Shown: positions 1-6,167, counted from the stretch's first letter. The stretch is 9,350 bases of DNA from Lachnospiraceae bacterium (GCA_020860745.1 JAJBTR010000119.1:1-9350), one strand, 5' to 3'. Numbers and translations: made by a program. Notes: generated by a model from the letters alone, not told the origin.

Positions 1-1005
1 CCCTATAAATCTGTTCAGAAAAAATCTCTGGTCCTTTTTTAACTAAAGTCATAATAATTTCCTTTATTTCTGTTGTTCTATCTGGATAGATTCTAAGGCA
101 TCCTGTTTTTAGATCCTCCCATCCCGCTGTTGCCGTTCTTGCAGTAGGCTCTCTTGCAAAAAAAGCCTCAGCAACATTCAGTGCAAATCCCTCGGAAACA
201 CTCGGAAGAATCAAGAAATCAGAGACCGTCAAAATTTCATATGGATTCACCCAGCCAACAAAAATAAAACTATCTTTCAAATTATACTCGTCTATCTTTT
301 GTAACAAGGATTCATAGTAACTGCCAGATTTTTCTCCGGTACACAACACTACTATCTTACTTTTTATTTCATCAGGCAATTCATGAACTGCCTCAACCAT
401 CAGCATGTGATTTTTTACAGCTACAATACGACTGTTCAACAATAAAACATACTTGTTATCGGGTATTGAAAACCTATTTAAAAGCTCATCTCTTGAATAC
501 CCCCCCAATTATTCGGAGTGGTTACCCCATTAAGTATTACGGTCGTTTTCTCTTTTGGAATCTGTAATTTTTCCCTCATAAAATTGACAACCTCGGTTGA
601 CACCCCTATTCCCATATCTCCTACATATGTGAGACTACGATGAAATAGATCGCACGGAACAGGTGCCAAATGAAGAGTATACACCATAGGAACATCCCAG
701 AACATGTTATATATCTTCATATACAGGGCTGCCATTCTATGATGGCAATGAACAATATCTATCTTTTTTCTCGTTATGATATTACGCAGAGTGATTAAAT
801 TCTTCCACATACGGAAAGTATTTTTGATGTCAAATGGTGCTAAGATGACATGAAGCTGATCGTTCTCAATGATTCCTTGTTCGTTATTGCTTGATAAAAT
901 CCAAACAGATTGCCCTTGACGAACCAATTCTTCCGCCAATTGTCTCATATGTCCGCCAACACCGGTTTTAGCACATATTCTAGAAAATAATAATACATTC
1001 ATCAT
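1..1005 (-). pseudogene. GT4 glycosyltransferase, frameshifted at a G7 tract, 3' end cut by window edge
   Basis: Retaining GT-B glycosyltransferase (GT4-like), expected to add a sugar to the lipid-linked glycan at the cytoplasmic membrane face. The N-terminal half (1005 to 478) opens with MNVLLFSR and a VGGH glycine motif, and contains DIVHCHHR and the linker VILNGV. The frame then runs through seven G (500-506) to a stop at 478. Reading on in the neighbouring frame from 499 to base 1 gives the C-terminal half without a stop: SRIVAVKNH, FVGW, SDFLILPS and the E-x7-E signature EGFALNVAE, then FAREPTARTATAGWED. Eight G (or five) would join the halves. Two ATG codons lie in tandem at 1005 and 1002; the second is better spaced from the G-rich ribosome site. 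The break may be a phase-off state, a true mutation or a read error. Last gene of the operon in this window; the terminus is not visible. Confidence 0.85.
500..506 (-). repeat. G7 homopolymer inside the GT4 gene
   Basis: Seven consecutive C on the plus strand are seven G in the coding strand, encoding W-G-G in the N-terminal frame. This is exactly where GT4 homology switches frame; G8 restores W-G-G-Y-S-R-D-E. Candidate slipped-strand contingency tract. Confidence 0.75.
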
Positions 1006-1008
1006 TTA

Positions 1009-1015
1009 CCCCCCC
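1009..1015 (-). promoter_or_regulatory. G7 tract forming the GT4 ribosome-binding site
   Basis: The coding strand reads AGGGGGGG followed by TAA and then ATGATG. The only Shine-Dalgarno-like sequence for the GT4 gene is therefore built into a G homopolymer. Its distal AGGGGG lies 5 nt from the first ATG and 8 nt from the second. A change in tract length would shift this spacing and could tune translation. The ribosome-site role is well supported; the tuning is inference. Confidence 0.6.
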
Positions 1016-1052
1016 TGCGGTTATATCTTTTTCGCCAAATAATAATAACGGC

Positions 1053-1865
1053 TCATGATTTTTTTAAAATAGGTACTTTCATTGCGCATTTTGCGGCTGA
1101 TCTTATTACCTTAAAACTTGTCGTTTTTAGAATATATTTTGTTTTAGAAGATACCCAACGATGTGGGTGAGTACTTATAATAGCATTTCCACCATGGTTC
1201 TTTACAAACGCCAATACTTCATCCAAATTATCAAACGGAATGTTTTTATCATCAGACGGTATAACATCATTGTTAATCGGATCATATACCAAATTGAATC
1301 TACGACCAGCATCGGAAAAATACATATAATCGGTTGTCTGAAACGCTTTCTGCTTAAAATCAACCATTATGTCCGCTAGTTCGGGACAATAGTTCTGCAC
1401 ATCTGTATTTCTGAAAAAATCTCTATTAGATGTATACCCTTTACGCTCTACAACTGGATTTCCATGCTGACAGACAGTCTCTAAATGAAACCCATTCTTT
1501 TCGAACAACTTTCTTTTTCTATCAAAATCTTTTATAGCAGAAGGAATATTGCCACCATTACTATCCATAACATCATAGTGATATGAAACCTCGTGTCCCA
1601 ACATCTGTATTTCCTTCAGCATTTGTATATTTGATGAATCTTCCATCAAATACGCCTGAACATAATAAGAGCCACAGTGACCATATCTATTTTCAATTCT
1701 GGCCATATGTAGTGCACTTGCGACATTTGTCTCAACATCGTGTTTTAATACCAAATATGAATCATCTGGTTTCTCGTGCATTAGCTGTTTTGCTGGTATA
1801 CTGCGTATGTTTTCCATTTGAAGCTTCTTGCAAAAATCTTCCCAATATGAATAAGTAAATATCAT
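1053..1865 (-). CDS. Polysaccharide deacetylase-like (NodB/CE4-fold) protein
   Basis: About 270 residues; probably a metal-dependent carbohydrate deacetylase-type enzyme that modifies the glycan made by this operon. Seen in order: KHDVE (about 41-45, matching the catalytic/metal aspartate region), GHEVSYHYD (about 90-98, matching the metal-binding histidine motif), QHGNP (about 133-137) and STHPHRW (about 231-237, matching the late histidine motif). There is no signal peptide, so it probably acts in the cytosol on an activated or lipid-linked intermediate, or it is a divergent family member with another role. The frame is open to a TTG at 1901, but the ATG at 1865 is preferred because AGGGTGAGG lies just upstream. 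It follows the cytidylyltransferase gene by about 32 nt. An A7 tract (1059-1065) sits just before the stop; one more A would extend the C-terminus to 1021. Substrate unknown. Confidence 0.75.
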   Translation of the reverse strand: MIFTYSYWEDFCKKLQMENIRSIPAKQLMHEKPDDSYLVLKHDVETNVASALHMARIENRYGHCGSYYVQAYLMEDSSNIQMLKEIQMLGHEVSYHYDVMDSNGGNIPSAIKDFDRKRKLFEKNGFHLETVCQHGNPVVERKGYTSNRDFFRNTDVQNYCPELADIMVDFKQKAFQTTDYMYFSDAGRRFNLVYDPINNDVIPSDDKNIPFDNLDEVLAFVKNHGGNAIISTHPHRWVSSKTKYILKTTSFKVIRSAAKCAMKVPILKKS

Positions 1866-1897
1866 CTTCCTCACCCTGTAATGAAAATTAAACACTC

Positions 1898-2335
1898 TCA
1901 ATCCGATGAATGTTGTTCATTTAATTTATCTCTTAAAATTGTAGAGGATATACCATCTGTATGATCAAGATATATAACTGTACATCCAATATCGGCAAAC
2001 TCTTTCTCATATTGAATCCAAGCTGGAGACCCTTTCCAATCTGAACCAACAAAAACAGCATCAGCCTTATACTTTTTTACTGCAGCAAGTTTATCCATAT
2101 CTACCTGCGGAACAACTTCATCAACATCGCGAAGAGCTCTGACAATTTCCATTCTATCATGCTCGCAAATTATCGGCTTTTTATTCTTTCTTTTAAAACA
2201 AAGCTCATCAGTTGTTACCCCAACAATTAAGTACTCACACTGTTTCTTAGCCTTTTGAATTATATTGAGGTGTCCGATATGAAACATATCATAAACGCCA
2301 GTTGTATATCCTATTTTGAACTTCTTTTCAGACAT
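1898..2335 (-). CDS. tagD: TagD-like cytidylyltransferase (HIGH-motif nucleotidyltransferase)
   Basis: 145 residues, about the usual length for single-domain glycerol-3-phosphate cytidylyltransferases. These use CTP to make CDP-glycerol or a related CDP-alditol for teichoic-acid-like polymers or phosphoalditol side groups. The Rossmann-type core begins IGYTTGVYDMFHIGH, with the CTP-binding HIGH motif at about 19-22. GSDWKG and a late TDGISST motif (about residue 130) match the TagD pattern GDDWEG...TEGISTT. The start is the ATG at 2335, which overlaps the upstream GT2 stop codon by one base (TGATG) and so suggests translational coupling; a GTG one codon earlier is also possible. In this operon it probably supplies an activated alcohol phosphate to decorate the glycan. 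No separate phosphotransferase for that step is visible here. The cytidylyltransferase fold is clear; the exact substrate and gene symbol are inferred. Confidence 0.8.
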   Translation of the reverse strand: MSEKKFKIGYTTGVYDMFHIGHLNIIQKAKKQCEYLIVGVTTDELCFKRKNKKPIICEHDRMEIVRALRDVDEVVPQVDMDKLAAVKKYKADAVFVGSDWKGSPAWIQYEKEFADIGCTVIYLDHTDGISSTILRDKLNEQHSSD

Positions 2336-2997
2336 CACTGCATCTTTTTCCTTGCAAATTTTCTAAATGCCCAGCTTCTTACTTTATTCGGCATCAGAAT
2401 CTGGACAATAAACCGTTTGGTCACATTCATAATGTATGTATTAAATCTTATAATTTCGTTGTCAAACATATATTTTTGAAGCTCTAACTCACTTTTAAAA
2501 TAGTTTTTTCCTCCGCGGCGGTTATACATATCCTTTCCAACTCGCGCTTTAACCAAGACCGTCCCCGTATTCATCATAACACAATTATTTTGTGCCATTC
2601 GAATCCAAAGATAATAGTCCTCGTCACAGTACCAATCAATATAGCCCCCGGCTTTTTTTACTGAGTCTTTTTTAAGCATTACCGTCATCTGGTTGAAAGG
2701 GCATCTTTTCTTCATGTAAGTCTTTATATCAATATCCGATGTCGGTACAGTTCTATAAGCCACTACATTATTTATAGTATCAATAAACTCGGCAATATTC
2801 CCGCCTACAATATCTGCCTCATTCTCTGCATGAAACTTCAACTGCTGTTCAAATCTATCATTTACACACACATCATCAGCATCCATTAAAGCAACTAGCT
2901 TGTTTTTACATATTTCAAGCCCTGCTCGTCTTGCATTTCCATGTCCTTTGTTCTCAGCAAAATATGTAACATTAAATGTTATACCCCCCCCGCACAA
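2335..2997 (-). pseudogene. GT2 module 2, C-terminal part, out of frame after the G8 tract
   Basis: This fragment carries the catalytic part of the second GT2 module. It has ENKGHGNARRAGLE, the metal/nucleotide-sugar aspartates in LMDADD, DIVGGNIAEF, GGYIDWYCDEDYYLW (acceptor-side ED motif), RRGGKNYF and a basic C-terminus ending KFARKKMQ. Its N-terminal half lies in the preceding open frame (2979-3596), and the two meet in the G8 tract at 2984-2991. On its own it has only a TTG with no proper ribosome site at the left end of the frame, so it would not be made as a working protein unless the tract gains one G (or loses two). An A7 run at 2653-2659 inside this part is in frame. The stop overlaps the ATG of the cytidylyltransferase gene. 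Expected role: transfer of one sugar to the growing lipid-linked oligosaccharide. Confidence 0.8.
2984..2991 (-). repeat. G8 homopolymer inside the GT2 gene
   Basis: Eight C on the plus strand are eight G in the coding strand. Upstream the frame reads QICAGGV and stops; downstream homology continues as GITFNVTYFAENKGHG in another frame. G9 (or G6) joins them. This is the longest G/C homopolymer in the window and a candidate phase-variable tract. Confidence 0.75.
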
Positions 2998-3569
2998 ATT
3001 TGAGTATATTTATATATTACTGCTTGAATTGTGCTTGGAATTGGACCGTCAACAACCAGAACAATCTCATCCGGTTTCACAGTTTGGTCAATAACGCTAT
3101 GCAAGGCTTCGTCAAACCATTCAGGGTTGTCTTTTCCATATACACACAAGGCCACTGAAAACGGCGGGAAACTTTTTATATCCGATGCCCTAAAGTTCTG
3201 GTCACAGGTACTATCTTTTATTTCGTTTACATTTACAGACTTCTCTTCAGGAGCACTTCGTAAAATTCTGAAAAGTTTTGTCCTGAGATTTGTAGGCAAC
3301 ACAACTTCTCCTCCGAATCTCAGTGCAGTATTATATAAATATCGCGGGAAACAAATCATGCGATTTTTTAACATATATCTCTGCAGTTTTTCTTCACTTC
3401 TGAAATAGTTAATACCCCCGCGTCTAGCGCTCATTTCCTCACCGACACGAACATACACAAGATCATCTGGAATATTGGCAAACTGGCAACCGACCTGAAT
3501 CATCCGAAGCCAAAGATAGTAATCTTCCTCACAATACCAATCAATATAGCCCCCTGCAACATCATAGGA

Positions 3570-3576
3570 TTTTTTT
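3570..3576 (-). repeat. A7 tract at second, compensating GT2 frame break
   Basis: Six (or nine) A are needed here to pass from VSVMFKK to SYDVAGGYIDWY. The opposite sign to the shift at 3609-3615 means both outer parts lie in the same frame, with 30-odd nt misread between them. Confidence 0.6.
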
Positions 3577-3596
3577 GAACATGACAGAAACTTGAT

Positions 3597-3905
3597 TCAT
3601 AGGGCATCTTTTTTTGCATACGATTTGATATCACCGTCATTTTCTGGAACTGTACGCCTTGCAATAATATTGTTAATTGTTCCAATAAATTCGGCAATTT
3701 GACCACCAACGATATCCAAAGTTTTATTAGATGAGAATGCGATTAACTGCTTTTCAAAACGATTGGGTAACGATATATCATCTGCATCCATTAAAGCAAC
3801 CCACTCATTGTGACATGCATCAAGCGATGCTCGCCGTGCATCGCCATGTCCGCGATTTACCGGAAAGTATATTGGATTAAATCTGATTGAAGTGGTCATT
3901 TCCAC
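3597..3905 (-). pseudogene. GT2 module 1, N-terminally truncated, ending at a frameshift stop
   Basis: This first piece of the GT2 gene lies 8 nt after the phosphoglycosyl transferase stop. AGGGGAG precedes an ATG at 3899 by 8 nt; a GTG at 3905 is also in frame. The product starts directly at IRFNPIYFPVNRGHGDARRASLDA, continues through LMDADD and DIVGGQIAEF, and stops after KKDAL. Compared with module 2, the first 60 or so residues (the GT2 nucleotide-binding strand with SV..Y and the EIVLVVDG motif) are absent. The expected continuation, KKRCPMNQVSVMFKK, is found in another frame directly after an A7 tract (3609-3615), and a second A7 (3570-3576) returns to the original frame. Even with the frame repaired, this module is unlikely to work as an independent glycosyltransferase. 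Confidence 0.75.
3609..3615 (-). repeat. A7 tract at first GT2 frame break
   Basis: Seven A in the coding strand, read GCA AAA AAA GAT, lead to a TGA four codons after the tract. An eighth A, or a -1 ribosomal slip on A AAA AAA, gives the expected KKRCPMNQ that matches module 2 (KKRCPFNQ). Confidence 0.65.
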
Positions 3906-3913
3906 ATCTCCCC

Positions 3914-4627
3914 TTACTTCACCGCAAGCAATTCTCTTGCCTCTGCCTGTTTCTTCTCATATTCATCATGTTCCACAGCACCGGTTCTCAGTAAATAATC
4001 ACCAAAATCTTCTGCTGTAGCCATGTCGTCTTCTGTTATGCCTTTCTGCTTTACAAACGCTTTCACGACTGTCTGAAGGATTATTTTCACATCGCCTCGG
4101 AAGGTGATACCTCTGTTGATATATTCCAAATCATATGCCAGCTTATTTTCCCAGCTAATTCCATTCCGTCCGTTGACTTGCGCCAAACCACTAAGTCCAG
4201 GACGAACCGAGTGGCGAAGTCTCTGTTCATCGGTCATAAAAACCATATCCCTTACAAGCTGGGGGCGAGGTCCCACAACCGACATGGTGCCGTTCAGAAT
4301 ATTAAAGGCCTCAGGTAGCTCGTCTAGGCTACTTGACCTTAACCAGGCACCAAACTTCGTAAGTCTCACTTCATCCGTCAACAATTCCCCGTTCTTATCC
4401 CGCCCATCGGTCATCGTCCTGAATTTATAGAGACGAAAGATTTTCTCGTCCTTTCCCGGACGTTCCTGTGTGAATAACACAGGTGATCCAAGCTTTATCC
4501 TCACCAGAATCGCTATAATTGCGTACAGCCAACAGAACACAATCACAGCCGCCATTCCACAGCAAAAATCGATAGACCGCTTGAAGAATCTTTCATATGG
4601 ACCTTTTGGTTTACGCTTCAATTCCAT
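3914..4627 (-). CDS. Small monotopic phosphoglycosyl transferase (bacterial sugar transferase)
   Basis: 237 residues. It transfers a sugar-1-phosphate from a UDP-sugar to undecaprenyl phosphate, the membrane-bound first step of glycan assembly. Seen: basic entry KRSID (16-20) before a hydrophobic re-entrant membrane helix (about 20-44), RPGKDEKIF and YKFRTM (about 56-72), the catalytic Asp-Glu pair in SLDELPEAFN (D102, E103), NGTMSVVGPRP (about 112-122) and PGLSGLAQVNGRNG (about 143-156). It is the length of PglC-like enzymes plus a charged C-terminal tail of about 40 residues, and lacks the large N-terminal membrane domain of WbaP. GGGAG lies 8 nt before the ATG. It follows the aminotransferase gene by 41 nt. 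With that neighbour the primer sugar may be an amino-deoxy sugar, but the substrate cannot be read from sequence. Confidence 0.9.
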   Translation of the reverse strand: MELKRKPKGPYERFFKRSIDFCCGMAAVIVFCWLYAIIAILVRIKLGSPVLFTQERPGKDEKIFRLYKFRTMTDGRDKNGELLTDEVRLTKFGAWLRSSSLDELPEAFNILNGTMSVVGPRPQLVRDMVFMTDEQRLRHSVRPGLSGLAQVNGRNGISWENKLAYDLEYINRGITFRGDVKIILQTVVKAFVKQKGITEDDMATAEDFGDYLLRTGAVEHDEYEKKQAEARELLAVK

Positions 4628-4668
4628 TGTCTTAACTCCCTGCGATTACTTGCTCCTCATGCAATTAA

Positions 4669-5931
4669 TCATTCAAAACAGTTCTTAACAATCTCAATAA
4701 TCCTATCCTGCTCTTCAACAGTCATCTTGTTATCAGACGGGAGACACAATCCTCTCCCAAATATATCAGCCCCCACATCGATAGGCCGTCCATCTGCACC
4801 AAGTTTTCCGCCGGCAATGTATGCGTTTGTTCTTCCACGTCCATCGCCTTCTCTTGTAACAAAACCATGGTTTCTGAAAATCGGCTGCAGATGCATCGGC
4901 TTCCAGATTGGGCGGCCTTCAGCATTGTACTTCGCCAGTGTCTCTAAAATCTCTGTCGGACAGGACTTACCATACTCTCCGATATAAAGGGCGTCCTGCT
5001 CTCCACGCACCTGCCTGCACATAGCATCCTCATCAATCAGCAGGCAGCTCAGCCAGAAGTTCGGTACAGAATTAACTTCATCATATGGATTCATCTTCAC
5101 AGGCAGATCTTTGAAACCTTCCTTGTACCGCTCATAAATCGCTGTCTTCTGTGCGATGTGCTCTTTCAGATGTGGATACTGGCCACGGACAACACCGGCA
5201 ATCACATTACTCATACGGTAGTTGTAGCCGATTTCCTCATGCTGATACCAGGGCGCGTCCTCGCGGCTCTGTGTGGACCATTTCTTCACCTTCTCATAAA
5301 CGGCTTTGTCATCGGTCAGCAAACAGCCACCGGCGGAGCCTGTTATGATTTTATTTCCGTTAAAGCTGGCAATTCCCACAGTTCCGAACGAACCGGTCAT
5401 CTTGCCTTTATATGTAGCACCGAGAGACTCAGCAGCGTCCTCGACCAATGCTGCACCGTGGCGGTCACAGATTTCCTTGATCTCATCAATCTTTCCGGGC
5501 GTACCGTACAGATGAGCCACAACCACAACCTTTGCATCGGGATAAAGTTCAAAGGCTTTTTCAAGCGCCACAGGGTCCATATTCCAGGTGTCATATTCTG
5601 TATCTATAAAAATTGGTGTGGCTCCAAGATATAGCAGAGGATTTACAGAAGCTGAAAACGTCTGGGAACTTGCCAAAACACGCATTCCTGGCTTTACACC
5701 TGCCACCTTCATGGCAAGATGCAGTGTCGCCGTTCCACAGGACAAAGCCACAGCGTATTTGCAACCGACAGTCTCAGCGGTCAGACGCTCCACTTCGTTG
5801 ATGTTTGCGCCGACTGTGGACATCCAGTTCGTGTCATACGCTTCCTTCATGTATTGAAATTCTTCCCCGTGCATTGTCGGGGATGATAGCCAGATTTTCT
5901 CTTCAAACGGTGTGAACTCCCTTGTGTTCAT
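4669..5931 (-). CDS. DegT/DnrJ/EryC1/StrS family PLP-dependent sugar aminotransferase
   Basis: 420 residues. This family transfers an amino group, usually from glutamate, to a nucleotide-linked keto-sugar. Seen: an N-terminal segment IWLSSPTMHGEEFQY typical of the family, SCGTATLHLA (64-73, phosphate binding), the cofactor aspartate in LVEDAAESLGA (D165), and SFNGNKIITGSAGG with the probable Schiff-base lysine K194. YNYRMSN and WKPMHLQPIF near the C-terminus also fit. First gene of the operon and directly before a phosphoglycosyl transferase, an order resembling the PglE/PglC pair, so the product may be a UDP-4-amino-6-deoxy-HexNAc primer sugar; no 4,6-dehydratase is in the window to confirm this. 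An AGGAGG (5943-5948) lies 11 nt before the ATG. GC content is clearly higher than in the genes after 3914. Well-preserved family member. Confidence 0.92.
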   Translation of the reverse strand: MNTREFTPFEEKIWLSSPTMHGEEFQYMKEAYDTNWMSTVGANINEVERLTAETVGCKYAVALSCGTATLHLAMKVAGVKPGMRVLASSQTFSASVNPLLYLGATPIFIDTEYDTWNMDPVALEKAFELYPDAKVVVVAHLYGTPGKIDEIKEICDRHGAALVEDAAESLGATYKGKMTGSFGTVGIASFNGNKIITGSAGGCLLTDDKAVYEKVKKWSTQSREDAPWYQHEEIGYNYRMSNVIAGVVRGQYPHLKEHIAQKTAIYERYKEGFKDLPVKMNPYDEVNSVPNFWLSCLLIDEDAMCRQVRGEQDALYIGEYGKSCPTEILETLAKYNAEGRPIWKPMHLQPIFRNHGFVTREGDGRGRTNAYIAGGKLGADGRPIDVGADIFGRGLCLPSDNKMTVEEQDRIIEIVKNCFE

Positions 5932-5959
5932 CTTTCCTTTATCCTCCTCTGATTTGTGC

Positions 5960-5970
5960 GGTCAATGACC
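5960..5970. promoter_or_regulatory. Perfect dyad GGTCA-A-TGACC in the operon leader
   Basis: Eleven-base inverted repeat with a one-base centre, 29 nt before the aminotransferase ATG. It could be a protein-binding half-site pair or, in RNA, a 4-bp stem with a 3-nt loop next to the hairpin at 5981-6001. No function is shown. Confidence 0.35.
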
Positions 5971-5980
5971 ATCTATGTGA

Positions 5981-6001
5981 AGTGTGGTTGTTTGCCACAC
6001 T
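5981..6001 (-). promoter_or_regulatory. 7-bp hairpin in the 5' leader of the glycan operon
   Basis: Arms 5981-5987 (AGTGTGG) and 5995-6001 (CCACACT) pair perfectly around a 7-nt loop. On the operon transcript the hairpin is about 50 nt upstream of the aminotransferase ATG. No U tract follows, so it is not an intrinsic terminator. Leader hairpins recruit the antiterminator LoaP on some Bacillota polysaccharide operons; whether this is such a site is inference. Confidence 0.4.
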
Positions 6002-6076
6002 CTCTTTCTGGCTTGCCATCTTTCAGCTTTTTAATTTCATTTTTGTCAGCAAACTTGAAATTCTCCATTATTCTTT

Positions 6077-6141
6077 ATTTCAAATTCACTTGACTTTCTG
6101 AAATGGTCCGTTTAAAATATAGTCAATAATTTCAAATTCAC
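6077..6141. promoter_or_regulatory. Two 13-bp direct repeats (ATTTCAAATTCAC) spanning the divergent promoters
   Basis: Exact copies at 6077-6089 and 6129-6141, offset 52 bp (about five helical turns, so the same DNA face). The first abuts the -35 box of the fic promoter; the second overlaps the proposed minus-strand promoter. An imperfect inverted copy lies at 6051-6063. Candidate operators for one regulator acting on both directions; the Fic C-terminal winged helix is a possible binder. Confidence 0.5.
6090..6118 (+). promoter_or_regulatory. Sigma-A-type promoter for the fic gene
   Basis: TTGACT at 6090-6095 and TAAAAT at 6113-6118 with an optimal 17-nt spacer, about 50 nt before the fic ATG. 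A GAAAGG ribosome site follows at 6151-6156, 11 nt from the ATG. Confidence 0.65.
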
Positions 6142-6143
6142 AA
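6116..6143 (-). promoter_or_regulatory. Possible promoter for the glycan operon
   Basis: On the minus strand TTGTGA (6143-6138), a 16-nt spacer and TATATT (6121-6116). It would give a leader of about 180 nt containing the hairpin at 5981-6001. The -35 box is weak and the region is AT-rich, so other sites are possible. Its -10 box overlaps that of the fic promoter, which would make the two directions compete. Confidence 0.35.
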
Positions 6144-6167
6144 GTTTACAGAAAGGCTGGTTTCTCA

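Larger units (their letters stand above)
2979..3596 (-). pseudogene. GT2 module 1 C-terminus fused in frame to GT2 module 2 N-terminus
   Basis: The frame is open from just after the TGA at 3597-3599. It starts with the end of module 1: KKSYDVAGGYIDWYCEEDYYLWLRM, then RRGGINYFRSEEKLQRYM and a basic stretch LRTKLFRILRS. Without any stop it passes a linker of about 30 residues and enters module 2: FSVALCVYGKDNPEWFDEALHSVIDQT, then EIVLVVDGPIP, the classic GT2 N-terminal nucleotide-binding strand. It ends at a TAA just after the G8 tract (2984-2991). I see no ATG or ribosome site in the linker, so module 2 seems meant to be translated as part of the module 1 protein. An ATG at 3503 lies inside module 1 without a ribosome site. 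This architecture points to a two-domain GT2 protein rather than two adjacent genes. Confidence 0.78.
2624..3800. repeat. Diverged tandem duplication of GT2 module, period 905 nt
   Basis: Two stretches repeat at the same offset. A 26-nt stretch at 2624-2649 recurs at 3529-3554 with one mismatch, and a 17-nt stretch at 2879-2895 recurs exactly at 3784-3800. Both offsets are 905 nt. The protein alignment confirms duplicated GT2 modules. 905 is one short of 302 codons, as expected if the G8 tract between the modules lacks one G. Confidence 0.75.

Noticed and set aside
1866..1901. TTG at 1901 as start of the deacetylase-like gene
   Set aside because: It overlaps the previous stop and has no ribosome site; the ATG at 1865 is preceded by AGGGTGAGG.
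3411..3420. C5 run at 3415-3419 as a further phase-variable tract
   Set aside because: It is too short, in frame, and encodes the conserved RRGG motif found in both modules.
3500..3709. 69-codon minus-strand open frame overlapping GT2 module 1
   Set aside because: Third-frame artefact. It matches neither the upstream nor the downstream GT2 frame, and the middle segment needs a different frame.
5158..5634. 158-codon plus-strand open frame inside the aminotransferase gene
   Set aside because: Antisense shadow of a well-supported gene, with no ribosome site and low-complexity composition unlike a real protein.
5981..6001. Leader hairpin as an intrinsic terminator or attenuator
   Set aside because: No U tract follows the stem on the transcript and no competing stem was found.
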